Shown in pieces: positions 8,209 to 15,393 of a stretch of DNA of 21,673 nucleotides (position 1 is its first letter; each line of letters opens with the position of its first letter). The stretch covers positions 1 to 21,673 of the forward strand of contig CAMLGD010000030.1 of NCBI GenBank assembly GCA_946479405.1, read 5' to 3'. Below the pieces are notes generated by a model. That model had not been told where the DNA came from, searched no databases, and worked only from the letters and a program-made list of their open reading frames with translations. The DNA is from an uncultured Vogesella sp. (GTDB lineage: Bacteria > Pseudomonadota > Gammaproteobacteria > Burkholderiales > Chromobacteriaceae). Position numbers and translations under genes: made by a program.

Positions 8209-8655
8209 TTACTCCGTCAGCATGGAAGCGGGCAGTGTCGCGCCCATCGCCTGCGCGATCAAGCCGAAATCGGCGGCACTGATCTGCAGCTGGCCGAAGC
8301 GGAAGCTGTAGCCCCAGTGCGCCGGGTCGGTGATGAAGGTCAGCGCTGGCAGCAGCGGGCGGATGGCGGCAGCTGTGGCCGGTACGAATTGCACATCGCG
8401 CCGCCATGGCGTGAAGTCCGGCGCCAGCTGCACCTGGTATGGCGGGCGCGGCTGCACGATGCCGATGGCGGTAAAGCACTGGCACGGCGTGTCGGCGCCG
8501 AACTGCTCGCGCGGCGAGTAGTAGATCAGGCCGTCGCCCGGCTGCAGGCGCGCCAGCGGCGCGGCCTTGCCGTGGCACAGCTGGGCAAAGCCGCCGGCCA
8601 CGCCGCGGCCAACGTGGTCGCGGCTGGCGACGCCGATCCAGTAGCGCCGGCTCAT
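8209..8655 (-). CDS. EVE domain-containing protein, UPF0310 type (148 aa)
   Basis: The sequence YWIGVASRDHVGRGVAGGFAQLCHGK at the N-terminus is the hallmark of the UPF0310/EVE (PUA-like) family. The rest, including LQPGDGLIYYSPRE and DPAHWGYSFRFGQLQIS, also fits. EVE domains form a pocket that reads modified bases such as 5-methylcytosine derivatives. Stand-alone copies are widespread and their role is poorly known. I chose the ATG at 8655 because it overlaps the TGA of the upstream VOC gene as ATGA and because the family starts at this point; an upstream extension of this frame is only the shadow of the VOC gene. It ends 4 bases before the WYL regulator. Confidence 0.92.
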   Translation of the reverse strand: MSRRYWIGVASRDHVGRGVAGGFAQLCHGKAAPLARLQPGDGLIYYSPREQFGADTPCQCFTAIGIVQPRPPYQVQLAPDFTPWRRDVQFVPATAAAIRPLLPALTFITDPAHWGYSFRFGQLQISAADFGLIAQAMGATLPASMLTE

Positions 8656-9020
8656 GGCTCGGTGTGCAGGCCGATGATGTTGCCGTCCGGATCGGCAAAC
8701 TGGCCGATGTCGCCGTTGCCATCCGGCAGCGCCATCTTCTCCAGCAGCACCCGGCCGCCGGCCGCGCGGGCGCGCGCCAGCAGTTGTGCCACGTCCGGGC
8801 CGCCGTCCAGATACAGCAGGCAGCCGTGCGACGACGGCTGCAAGCGCGGACTGGCCATCAGGCAGCCGTGGCTGCTGCCATCCGGGCGGGTGAAGATGGC
8901 CATGTGCTCGCCCATGGCCTCCTCCAGCCGCAGTTCCAGCTGGAACACGTGCTGGTAGAAGGCGACGGCGCGGGCGAAGTCGGTAACGGGGATCTCGAAC
9001 CAGTGGACAAACGGCGACAT
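8652..9020 (-). CDS. VOC-family protein, first gene of the EVE/WYL cluster (122 aa)
   Basis: A small vicinal oxygen chelate protein. It begins SPFVHWFEIPVTDFARAVAFYQHVFQL (first module, with His6 and Glu9 near the metal-ligand position) and ends IGQFADPDGNIIGLHTEP (second module). This subfamily resembles predicted lactoylglutathione-lyase-like or 27 kDa antigen-like proteins; the substrate is unknown. AAGGAG lies 6 bases before the ATG. Its stop overlaps the EVE start by 4 bases (ATGA), which suggests translational coupling and a VOC-EVE-WYL operon. It is clearly diverged from the second VOC gene at 7032-7439, so recent duplication is unlikely. Confidence 0.9.
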   Translation of the reverse strand: MSPFVHWFEIPVTDFARAVAFYQHVFQLELRLEEAMGEHMAIFTRPDGSSHGCLMASPRLQPSSHGCLLYLDGGPDVAQLLARARAAGGRVLLEKMALPDGNGDIGQFADPDGNIIGLHTEP

Positions 9021-9368
9021 GATGGGCTCCTTGCATGGGCAGGGTTTCCTGCATGCCGCCAGTATCGGCAGGGTCTACTGACAGCCTGCTGTCAGCAGGC
9101 GGTTCCGCGTGGATCGCCGGGTGGTATCACCGCAACAGTACGCGGTTGACAGCTGATAGTTTTCCCCCGGGAAATTCTCACTATTTGGTGTTTTTGCTTG
9201 AAGAATCCGGTGCTTGTTGCATGCCGGGGCGGCAAGGCACAAAAAAACCGGCTATGACTTGTTTAGCCCCTGTTCCGTTGGCGAATTAGGCGATATAAAG
9301 CAGTTCGTTATTGAAATGTAACCATTTTTTAGCGACTTGCTTACAGCTGTTTGCCAACAAAAAACATA
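9021..9368. other. Divergent intergenic region between the VOC-EVE-WYL cluster and the GGDEF gene
   Basis: These 348 bases carry no gene I can support and are clearly richer in A and T than the surroundings from about 9140 onward. They hold the start signals for both strands. On the left is the pair of overlapping dyads (9078-9099). On the right is a good -10-like TATAAA at 9294-9299, about 70 bases before the GGDEF start but without a convincing -35. A TTGACA at about 9146 has no matching -10 at normal spacing. Several A or T runs (around 9187, 9241 and 9325) are present. I see no sigma-54 or sigma-28 element. Confidence 0.6.
9078..9099. promoter_or_regulatory. Two overlapping dyads, candidate operator
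   Basis: CTGACAGC (9078-9085) and GCTGTCAG (9088-9095) are perfect arms around CT. A second dyad, CCTGCT-GTC-AGCAGG (9085-9099), overlaps it. The pair lies 58-79 bases upstream of the first VOC start on the minus strand, where a regulator could block or activate transcription. The WYL regulator encoded in the same cluster is the obvious candidate, by position only. Confidence 0.45.
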
Positions 9369-11108
9369 ATGCCAACACGAGTCACGGCTAAAGCCATGAA
9401 TGAGCCTTCCCGGTCGGCCCCTGCCCCCAGTAGCAGCCGCACGATTTCCCTGCATCTGCGCCAGGCGCGGCGGGCACGGCTCAGCGGCGAGCATCACCTT
9501 GGCCGTCAGGCGGCCGCAGCGGCGCTGGCGCTGTGCGGCCTGCCGCGCTTTCGCCGTCAGCGCGACGAGGCGCTGCAGTTGCTGGCCTTGCATTCGCTGC
9601 GCCTGGGGCGGCTGACCGACGCCGTGCAGTACGGGCTGGAGGCGGCGTCGGGGCTGGATTTCGTCAGCCAGGCGGCGGCGCGTGCCGACGTGCTGTGCAC
9701 CGTCGCTATGGCCTGCAACGAGATGGGGCTGGGGCAGGACGCGCTGAAGTACGCGCTGGAGGCGCTGGGCGCCGCGCGCATCAGCAACGATCCGGAGCTG
9801 CTGTCGTGGGCGCTGAACCGCGCCGGTATCGCCACTTTTTCTGCGCTGGGTGATCTGGAGCAGAGCGTCAGCCTGTTGCAGCAGGCCGAAATCCAGGCCA
9901 GGTTGGCCGCAGACGATGTCGCCTGCTTCAGCGCACTGACCAACCTGGGTGTGACCTACCGCGCCGCCGGCCTGCAGCAGGAAGTGCTGGGCAATGGCGA
10001 CGAGGCGCGGCGGCTGTTCCTGCTGGCGCGGACGCAGTTTGTGCAGGCCGAACAATTGGCCGTCAGCGGCAATAACCTGCATTCGCTGGCTACCGCTTAC
10101 ATCAACCTGGCGGAAATCCACACCAATCTCGGCGATTTTGCCGCCGCCCAGGCGGCGCTGGCGCAGACACGCAGCCTGGCGCAGCAGGGCCATTTCACGC
10201 ACATCCAGCGCAATGTCGACCTGGCCGAAGCCACCCTGCTGCATCACTCCGGCCAGCATCAGGCCGCGGCCACGGTGCTGCGTGCGCTGCTGGCGCAGGC
10301 CGAGCTGCTGGAGTTCGACATGAAGGTACTGGCGCATGAGGGCCTGTACCGGCTGTACAAGGATATTGGCGAATTCCAGCTGGCGCTGACCGAACTGGAG
10401 GCGCTGCGCCGCATCGAGCAGGAGCTGGCCACCCAGCGCAGCAGCACCCAGGGCTGGGCGATCCGCAAGGAGCTGGAAATCACCAGCGCGCAGCTGGCGG
10501 CCGAGCGCGAGCGGCTACAGGCGGAGCGCGAACGGCTGCGTGCCGCCCGGCTGGAAGCGGAAAAAGCGGTGGCCGATGCGCGCATGAACGAGCTGGAGCA
10601 AGCGGCGCTGGTCGATGCGCTGACCGGGGTGGGCAACCGCCGGCTGCTGGACCTGGAAGGGCCGGCACGGCTGGCACGGCTGGGCAGCGAGGGCGGCGGG
10701 CTGGCGGTGGTGGTGCTGGACCTGGATCACTTCAAGAGCATCAACGACCGCTTCGGCCATGCGGTCGGCGACGAGGCGCTGAAGAAGGTGGCGCAGCTGA
10801 TTACCCTGCGTACGCGCAGCAGCGATCTGGTGACGCGCTATGGTGGCGAGGAGTTTGTGCTGCTGCTGGCAGATAGCGTGCTGGAAAGCGTGCTGGTGTG
10901 CTGTGAGCGGCTGCGGTTGGCGATCATGGAATACAGCTGGCAGGAGGTGCATCCGTTGCTGCACGTCACCGCCAGCTTCGGCCTGCACTGGTGCGACAGC
11001 CCGCAATCATGGGACGAGGCGCTGCGCGCCGCCGACATTGCGCTGTACCGCGCCAAGCGCAATGGCCGCAACCGCCTGCAGCTGTCCAGCGACCGCGATC
11101 TGGAATGA
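9369..11108 (+). CDS. Diguanylate cyclase with N-terminal TPR-like repeats (579 aa)
   Basis: It makes cyclic di-GMP from two GTP. The C-terminal GGDEF domain (from about residue 415) looks complete: DALTGVGNRR, VVVLDLDHFKSINDRFGHAVGDEAL (metal and guanine contacts), RYGGEEF with the signature at residues 492-496, and ADIALYRAKRNGRN. The product-inhibition I-site RSSD sits five residues before the GG, as in feedback-inhibited enzymes. Residues ~60-350 are helical repeats of TPR type (ADVLCTVAMACNEMGLGQDALKYALEAL and similar), probably a protein- or peptide-sensing part. A charged coiled coil (RERLQAERERLRAARLEAEK) follows before the catalytic domain. There is no signal peptide or membrane segment, so it is cytoplasmic. 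The start is unsure: TTG 9351, ATG 9369 and ATG 9396 are in frame and none has a good ribosome-binding site. Confidence 0.92.
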   Translation: MPTRVTAKAMNEPSRSAPAPSSSRTISLHLRQARRARLSGEHHLGRQAAAAALALCGLPRFRRQRDEALQLLALHSLRLGRLTDAVQYGLEAASGLDFVSQAAARADVLCTVAMACNEMGLGQDALKYALEALGAARISNDPELLSWALNRAGIATFSALGDLEQSVSLLQQAEIQARLAADDVACFSALTNLGVTYRAAGLQQEVLGNGDEARRLFLLARTQFVQAEQLAVSGNNLHSLATAYINLAEIHTNLGDFAAAQAALAQTRSLAQQGHFTHIQRNVDLAEATLLHHSGQHQAAATVLRALLAQAELLEFDMKVLAHEGLYRLYKDIGEFQLALTELEALRRIEQELATQRSSTQGWAIRKELEITSAQLAAERERLQAERERLRAARLEAEKAVADARMNELEQAALVDALTGVGNRRLLDLEGPARLARLGSEGGGLAVVVLDLDHFKSINDRFGHAVGDEALKKVAQLITLRTRSSDLVTRYGGEEFVLLLADSVLESVLVCCERLRLAIMEYSWQEVHPLLHVTASFGLHWCDSPQSWDEALRAADIALYRAKRNGRNRLQLSSDRDLE

Positions 11109-11134
11109 AGCGGCGACCAGCTTGGCCGCGCGGG

Positions 11135-11614
11135 TTACAGCCGTTTTTCCAGCAGCAGGTAGCGGCTGTCGCCCAGCCCGGCGTGGGCAAAACCTTCACT
11201 GTGGTACAGCGCGCGGCCAACGTGGTTGTCTTCGCGCACTTCCAGCATCACCTTGGCGCAGCCGCGTTCGCTGGCGGCAGCGGCAACGGCCTGCATCAGC
11301 TGCCGTCCCAGCCCCTTGCCACGGCCTGCGGCCAGCACTGACAGATCGTGCACATTGCACACCGGCGCGGCGTAGAAACTGGAAAACCCCAGCACGCACA
11401 GCGCGTGTCCGACCGGCTCGCCGTCCAGCTCGGCGATCAGTGCAAACAGGCCCGGATGGCGGCCCAGTGCGTCGGCGAGGTGGCTGTGGGCATGGGCGGA
11501 CAGGCCGTCGCCGCCACCCATCGGGTCACGGGCGTAGCCATCGGTCAGCCGCACCAGCAGTGCACGCTCGGCGGCATCGGCCAGATTGGCTGCCCGTACG
11601 GTCAGCTGGCTCAT
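11135..11614 (-). CDS. GNAT-family N-acetyltransferase (159 aa)
   Basis: A compact acetyl-CoA-dependent transferase. Motif A is DLSVLAAGRGKGLGRQLMQAV (residues 90-110) with the R-G-x-G-x-G pyrophosphate loop. Motif B, VMLEVREDNHVGRALYHSEGF, provides Asn130 and Tyr137. The order and spacing recall RimI-like or aminoglycoside-type small GNATs; the acceptor cannot be told. The ATG at 11614 overlaps the TGA of lptM by 4 bases (ATGA), so it is the second gene of a two-gene message. A longer in-frame extension upstream is only the shadow of cyaY and lptM. The spacer to the GGDEF stop is 26 bases and contains CTTGGCCGC (11121-11129), a one-base variant of the repeat word. Confidence 0.9.
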   Translation of the reverse strand: MSQLTVRAANLADAAERALLVRLTDGYARDPMGGGDGLSAHAHSHLADALGRHPGLFALIAELDGEPVGHALCVLGFSSFYAAPVCNVHDLSVLAAGRGKGLGRQLMQAVAAAASERGCAKVMLEVREDNHVGRALYHSEGFAHAGLGDSRYLLLEKRL

Positions 11615-11730
11615 TTGGCGGCGCTGGCGGCGAACTCGCCGGCTGGCGGTTTGGGCAGATACAGTGGGCCTTTGTAGCCGCAGGCGGCCACGGTGGTACA
11701 CAGCAGAACAAGCAGCAGCGCAGTACGCAT
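11611..11730 (-). CDS. lptM: LptM (YifL-like) small lipoprotein (39 aa)
   Basis: Too short for most ORF cut-offs, but clear. The product runs MRTALLLVLLCTTVAAC, then GYKGPLYLPKP and a short hydrophilic tail. It has a lipoprotein signal peptide with lipobox VAAC, so Cys17 would be acylated. The CGYKGPLYLP stretch right after the cysteine is the conserved core of LptM/YifL, which assists assembly of the LptD/LptE LPS translocon in the outer membrane. It lies divergent from cyaY, the usual arrangement in beta- and gammaproteobacteria. In many relatives it is followed by lysA; here a GNAT gene follows with a 4-base overlap. The ribosome-binding site is weak (GGA, 6 bases upstream). Confidence is high because the core motif and the cyaY context agree. 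Confidence 0.9.
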   Translation of the reverse strand: MRTALLLVLLCTTVAACGYKGPLYLPKPPAGEFAASAAK

Positions 11731-11827
11731 ACGGATTCCAGTGGGGAGCTATGGCAAAATGGCAGTCTAACAGGCCGTGGCAGACTCTCCCAAGCTGTGC
11801 GGCCAACCTTTTGGACAGGATGAAGCA

Positions 11828-12145
11828 ATGAACGAAACCGAATTCCTGCGTCTGAGCGAGGATATTTTCCGCCGCATCGAGAATGCGCTGGACGACGCTG
11901 GACTGGATGTGGACTGCGTGATCAGCGGCAATGTGCTGGAGATCGAGTTCGACGACGGTGGCAAGGTGGTGGTGAACCGCCATGTGCCCAACCAGGAGTT
12001 GTGGATCGCTGCCAAGAGCGGCGGCTTCCATTTTGCCTGTCGTGACGGGCAGTGGGTCGCCAGCCGCGATGGTGCCGAGTTTGGCGCCACGCTGTCGCAG
12101 GTGGTCAGCACCGCCGCCGGTGCCGCGTTCAGCTTCAGCGTATAA
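11828..12145 (+). CDS. cyaY: Iron-sulfur cluster assembly protein CyaY (bacterial frataxin, 105 aa)
   Basis: Frataxin binds iron and modulates the cysteine desulfurase IscS during Fe-S cluster assembly in the cytoplasm. The sequence shows the acidic first helix (MNETEFLRLSEDIFRRIENALDDAG), then VISGNVLEIEFDDGGKVVVNRH and the strongly conserved VPNQELWIAAKSGGFHF. The ending DGAEFGATLSQVVS is also typical, and the length of 105 aa is normal. I chose ATG 11828, with AGGA about 8 bases upstream, over an in-frame ATG at 11777 because the family starts at MNETEF. A copy of the repeat word (11799-11807) lies in the leader. The 97-base gap to lptM is a divergent promoter region. Confidence 0.96.
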   Translation: MNETEFLRLSEDIFRRIENALDDAGLDVDCVISGNVLEIEFDDGGKVVVNRHVPNQELWIAAKSGGFHFACRDGQWVASRDGAEFGATLSQVVSTAAGAAFSFSV

Positions 12146-12150
12146 GCGAC

Positions 12151-12567
12151 ATGGACAGCGCGCTGTTGCTGACGGGGCTGGCCGCCTCGGCCTTCCTGTC
12201 GGCCACGGTGCTGCCCGGTAGCTCGGAGCTGGCGCTGGGGGCGCTGCTGCTGGCCCGGCCGCAACTGTGGCTGCTGGCGCTGCTGGTGGCGACCATCGCC
12301 AATACCGCCGGCAGTCTCAGCAGCGTGTGGCTGGGGCGGCGGGTGCCGCCCAAGGCCTTGCCGCCGCGCGCGGCAGCATGGTTCCAGCGCTTTGGCCCGG
12401 CGACGCTGTTGCTGAGCTGGGTGCCGCTGCTGGGCGATGCACTGCCGCTGGCCGCCGGCTGGCTGCGCCTGCCGTGGTGGTCCTGCCTGTGCTGGATCGG
12501 CGTGGGCAAGTTTGCACGTTATGCCGTGCTGGTGGTGGGGCTGCAGCAATTGGCCCCCGGCCATTAG
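12151..12567 (+). CDS. yqaA: YqaA-family inner-membrane protein, DedA/SNARE-associated type (138 aa)
   Basis: A small hydrophobic protein of the DedA/VTT-like superfamily. It shares with E. coli YqaA the N-terminal SAFLSATVLPGSSELALGALLL, the glycine-rich ANTAGSLSSVWLGRRVPP, and the later WFQRFGPATLLLSWVPLLGDALPLAAGWLRLPWW. The last segment, GKFARYAVLVVGLQQL, is also alike. Three to four membrane segments are visible. Members of the superfamily are linked to lipid scrambling or membrane homeostasis, but YqaA's role is not settled. The ATG lies 5 bases after the cyaY stop, with little room for its own ribosome-binding site, so it is probably translated by coupling to cyaY. Confidence 0.9.
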   Translation: MDSALLLTGLAASAFLSATVLPGSSELALGALLLARPQLWLLALLVATIANTAGSLSSVWLGRRVPPKALPPRAAAWFQRFGPATLLLSWVPLLGDALPLAAGWLRLPWWSCLCWIGVGKFARYAVLVVGLQQLAPGH

Positions 12568-12583
12568 ACCGCGCATCCGGTCT
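12566..12583 (+). terminator. Short hairpin at the yqaA stop
   Basis: AGACCG (12566-12571) pairs with CGGTCT (12578-12583) around a 6-base loop, overlapping the TAG stop. There is no T run immediately after, so it is at best a weak terminator. Confidence 0.3.
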
Positions 12584-12717
12584 GGCGTATGGTGGCAGCT
12601 CCGCTTGTTCGGTTTTCCGTACGCATAGGTTTTTCTGGGCGCTGTGGGACTTTGTCATGGCAAAACGGTCGTGACGACATAAGGTAAACACAGTGGCCAC
12701 GTTTTTATTTGCCAACG

Positions 12718-12739
12718 GCCCGCGCGGTATTGCGCGGGC
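12718..12739 (+). other. GC-rich hairpin in the rsmA leader
   Basis: GCCCGCGC (12718-12725) pairs over 8 bp with GCGCGGGC (12732-12739) around GGTATT. It is followed by a T-containing tail (GTTGTGCTTTGTTA) and lies 31-52 bases before the rsmA start. It could be the terminator of an upstream transcript, an attenuator for rsmA or an mRNA-stability element. The rest of the 12568-12769 gap shows no gene and no convincing promoter. Confidence 0.5.
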
Positions 12740-12769
12740 GTTGTGCTTTGTTAGCAATCCGGACAATTC

Positions 12770-13543
12770 ATGAGCAAACACATTCCGCGCAAGCGATTCG
12801 GGCAGAACTTTTTGCAGGACCAGAAGGTGATCGAGGACATCGTCAATGCCGTGGGCGCACAGCGCGACGACGTGGTGATCGAGATCGGCCCGGGTCTGGG
12901 GGCGCTGACAAAGCCGTTGTTGCAGCGTTTAGACCATTTGCATGTTGCGGAGATCGACCGCGACATCATTTCCCGCCTGAAGCGCGAGTACCCGCCCGAG
13001 CGGCTGACCATCCACGAAGGCGATGCGCTGGTGTTCGACTTCGGCAGTGTCACCGCCGGCAAATTCAAGCTGGTGGGCAACCTGCCGTACAACATTTCCA
13101 CCCCGCTGCTGTTCCACTTGGCCTGCTATGGCGAGCGTGTCACCGACATGCATTTCATGCTGCAAAAAGAGGTGGTGGATCGCATGGTGGCGGTACCCGG
13201 CACCCCGGATTACGGCCGTTTGACGGTGGTGTTGCAGTACCGTTTCGACATGGAACAGATCTTGCTGGTACCGCCCGGTTCGTTCTACCCGCCGCCGAAG
13301 GTGGATTCGGCGGTGGTCCGGATGATTCCCGTACCGGGACGTTGCGGCATCGCTCGTGATGAGGAACTGTTGGAGCAGGTGGTGGCGCAGGCATTTGCCC
13401 AGCGCCGCAAGACACTGCGCAACAACCTCAAGGGCATGATCGACGACGAGAAGTTGGCCGCACTGGGCATCGATGCCGGGCTGCGTGCCGAAAACCTCAG
13501 CGTCGAACAATACGTGGCCATTGCCAACGCACTGGCCGGCTGA
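12770..13543 (+). CDS. rsmA: 16S rRNA dimethyladenosine transferase RsmA (KsgA, 257 aa)
   Basis: It dimethylates the two adjacent adenosines A1518 and A1519 of 16S rRNA, using S-adenosylmethionine, late in 30S assembly. The N-terminus [18 protein letters not shown] is family-typical. Motif [14 protein letters not shown], starts at residue 38, followed by the acidic EIDRD that binds the ribose. The catalytic NLPYNIS is at residues 104-110. Later VDSAVV and [15 protein letters not shown] mark the RNA-binding side. The length is normal. In many proteobacteria rsmA follows pdxA and surA; here it follows yqaA after a 202-base gap, so it likely has its own promoter. The ribosome-binding site is weak (GGAC, 6 bases upstream). 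Confidence 0.97.
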   Translation: MSKHIPRKRFGQNFLQDQKVIEDIVNAVGAQRDDVVIEIGPGLGALTKPLLQRLDHLHVAEIDRDIISRLKREYPPERLTIHEGDALVFDFGSVTAGKFKLVGNLPYNISTPLLFHLACYGERVTDMHFMLQKEVVDRMVAVPGTPDYGRLTVVLQYRFDMEQILLVPPGSFYPPPKVDSAVVRMIPVPGRCGIARDEELLEQVVAQAFAQRRKTLRNNLKGMIDDEKLAALGIDAGLRAENLSVEQYVAIANALAG

Positions 13544-13662
13544 TGGCGACAGGCTGGCTGCCGGTTGCTCGGCAGGCAGCGTGAGTGCCAGCTACGTCCC
13601 GTCAGACAAGACCGCGGCAGCGGCGACGGGAATCTTCTACACACGGTGGGAAAAGGGAAGTC

Positions 13663-14397
13663 ATGATCCGATTCAACAATGTGCACAAGTGGTTCAAGGA
13701 TCTGCATGTGCTCAAGGGCATCAACCTGGAAGTGACCCAGGGCGAGGTTGTCGTGGTGTGCGGGCCGTCCGGCTCCGGCAAGTCCACGCTGATCCGCACG
13801 GTGAACCAGCTGGAAACCATCAACGAAGGCGAGATCTGGGTCGACGGCGTCAACGTTACCGATCCGAAGACCAATCTCAACGCGCTGCGTGCCGAAGTCG
13901 GCTTCGTTTTCCAGCACTTCAACCTGTATCCCCACCTTTCGGTACTGGAAAACATCACGCTTTCGCCTATCAAGGTAAAAGGCATGGACAAGGCCGCGGC
14001 GGAAAAACAGGCGGTGAGCCTGCTGGAAAAGGTGGGCCTGGCACACAAGAAGGACGCGTTCCCGTCGCAGTTGTCCGGCGGTCAGCAGCAGCGCGTGGCG
14101 ATTGCCCGCGGCCTGGCGATGGAACCGCGCGTGATGCTGTTCGACGAGCCGACTTCGGCGCTGGACCCGGAAATGATCGGCGAAGTGCTGAAGGTGATGA
14201 AGGACCTGGCCGAATCCGGCATGACCATGATGGTGGTGACCCACGAAATGGGCTTTGCCCGCGAAGTGGCCGACCGCGTGGTGTTTGTCGATCACGGCGA
14301 GATCATCGAACAGGCACATCCGGAAAGCTTCTTTACCAATCCGCAGCATGACCGTGCCAAGCAATTCCTGCGTCAGTTGCTGACGCCGATGAACTAA
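13663..14397 (+). CDS. Amino acid ABC transporter ATPase, GlnQ/GltL type, first copy (244 aa)
   Basis: This is the nucleotide-binding subunit of a polar amino acid importer. Walker [10 protein letters not shown] is at residues 34-42, the Q-loop is [13 protein letters not shown], signature LSGGQ is at 137-141, Walker B VMLFDEP at 157-163 with Asp161 and Glu162, the D-loop is SALDPE, and the switch histidine is in VVTHEMGFA. All active-site parts are present. It is the first gene of the operon and precedes the binding protein gltI. A second ATPase, which looks like the classical GltL, closes the operon. This copy is more GlnQ-like. The ATG at 13663 has AAGGGAAG just before it; in-frame upstream codons are not family sequence. 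The 119-base gap after rsmA has a small hairpin (CTGCCG/CGGCAG near 13559-13576) and probably the operon promoter. Confidence 0.95.
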   Translation: MIRFNNVHKWFKDLHVLKGINLEVTQGEVVVVCGPSGSGKSTLIRTVNQLETINEGEIWVDGVNVTDPKTNLNALRAEVGFVFQHFNLYPHLSVLENITLSPIKVKGMDKAAAEKQAVSLLEKVGLAHKKDAFPSQLSGGQQQRVAIARGLAMEPRVMLFDEPTSALDPEMIGEVLKVMKDLAESGMTMMVVTHEMGFAREVADRVVFVDHGEIIEQAHPESFFTNPQHDRAKQFLRQLLTPMN

Positions 14398-14415
14398 AAC
14401 AACAGATTTAATTCG

Positions 14416-14440
14416 GGCGGCGCCGTTGCACGGGGCCGCC
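14416..14440 (+). other. Hairpin between the first ATPase gene and gltI
   Basis: GGCGGC (14416-14421) pairs with GCCGCC (14435-14440). Inside it CCG (14423-14425) pairs with CGG (14431-14433) after one mismatch, closing a TTGCA loop. There is no T tract. It lies about 40 bases before the gltI start and may protect or process the mRNA between the two genes. Confidence 0.45.
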
Positions 14441-14482
14441 GGGACAAGCAGCAAAAAAACCCGAGAAAAAATGGAGAAACTC

Positions 14483-15379
14483 ATGCGTTTTACTAAACGA
14501 CTGCTGACTACCGCCGTAATCGCCTCTGCTGTTGCCGCTCCGGCCATGGCCGAAGGCACCCTGGACAAGATCAAGCAATCCGGCGTGATTGTGCTGGGCC
14601 ACCGTGATGCATCGATTCCGTTCTCCTATCTGGCCGATGGCCAGGCGCCGGTAGGCTACTCGCACGACCTGCAGCTGAAAGTGGTCGAGGCGGTAAAAAA
14701 GCAGCTGAAGATGCCTAACCTGCAAGTGCGCTACAACCTGGTGACCTCGCAGACCCGTATCCCGCTGGTACAGAACGGCACCGTGGATCTGGAGTGTGGC
14801 TCCACCACCAATAACCTGGAGCGCCAGAAACAGGTAGCTTTCTCGGTGGGCATTTTTGAAATCGGTACCCGCCTGCTGACCGCCAAGACCTCCGGCGTGA
14901 AAGACTTCCCGGACCTGAAGGGCAAGAACGTGGTGACCACCGCCGGTACCACTTCCGAGCGTCTGCTGAAGGCAATGAACGCCGAGAAGCAGATGGGCAT
15001 GAACATCATCTCCGCCAAGGATCACGGCGAATCGTTCCTGATGCTGGAGTCCGGCCGTGCCGTGGCTTTCATGATGGACGACGCGCTGTTGTACGGCGAA
15101 CTGGCCAAGGCCAAGAACCCGGCTGGCTGGGTAGTGACCGGCAAGCCGCAGTCGTTCGAAATCTACGGCTGCATGCTGCGTAAGGAAGATCCGGCATTCA
15201 AGAAAGTGGTGGACGATGCCATCAAGGCCACTTACAAGTCCGGCGAAATCAACAAGATTTACAGCAAGTGGTTCACCAGCCCGGTGCCGCCGAAGGGCCT
15301 GAACCTGAACTTCCCGATGTCTGACGAGCTGAAAGAACTGATCGCCAAGCCGACCGACAAGTCTGCGGAGCAGATGTAA
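14483..15379 (+). CDS. gltI: Glutamate/aspartate periplasmic binding protein GltI (298 aa)
   Basis: The soluble substrate receptor of the importer. A signal peptide, MRFTKRLLTTAVIASAVAAPAMA, with likely cleavage after Ala23, sends it to the periplasm. The mature part is a family 3 solute-binding protein: TLDKIKQSGVIVLGHRDASIPFSY, VRYNLVTSQTRIPLVQNGTVDLECGSTTNNLERQKQVAFS, and SFEIYGCMLRKEDPAFKKVVDDAI. The ECGSTTNN block is characteristic of GltI rather than the glutamine or histidine receptors. I chose ATG 14483 because GGAG sits 6-7 bases upstream and the signal peptide starts there; an in-frame ATG at 14471 is possible. As often with binding proteins, it is probably more abundant than the permeases; the hairpins after the gene could bring this about. 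Confidence 0.96.
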   Translation: MRFTKRLLTTAVIASAVAAPAMAEGTLDKIKQSGVIVLGHRDASIPFSYLADGQAPVGYSHDLQLKVVEAVKKQLKMPNLQVRYNLVTSQTRIPLVQNGTVDLECGSTTNNLERQKQVAFSVGIFEIGTRLLTAKTSGVKDFPDLKGKNVVTTAGTTSERLLKAMNAEKQMGMNIISAKDHGESFLMLESGRAVAFMMDDALLYGELAKAKNPAGWVVTGKPQSFEIYGCMLRKEDPAFKKVVDDAIKATYKSGEINKIYSKWFTSPVPPKGLNLNFPMSDELKELIAKPTDKSAEQM

Positions 15380-15393
15380 GCCGGCATGACGGT

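Noticed and set aside
7032..9020. Calling the VOC-EVE-WYL cluster a defence system
   Set aside because: EVE and WYL domains are suggestive, but no nuclease, methyltransferase, helicase or toxin belongs to the cluster, so the claim is not supported.
8656..9054. Upstream in-frame extension of the EVE gene to 9054
   Set aside because: It overlaps the VOC gene in another frame, has no EVE-family similarity and lies ahead of a well-supported ATGA start.
9190..9215. Possible sigma-54 promoter before the GGDEF gene
   Set aside because: GG and GC elements are 8 bases apart instead of the required 10, and the flanks do not match.
11615..12031. Upstream extension of the minus-strand GNAT frame across lptM and cyaY
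   Set aside because: cyaY on the plus strand and lptM on the minus strand are both clear by family sequence; the GNAT start overlaps the lptM stop.
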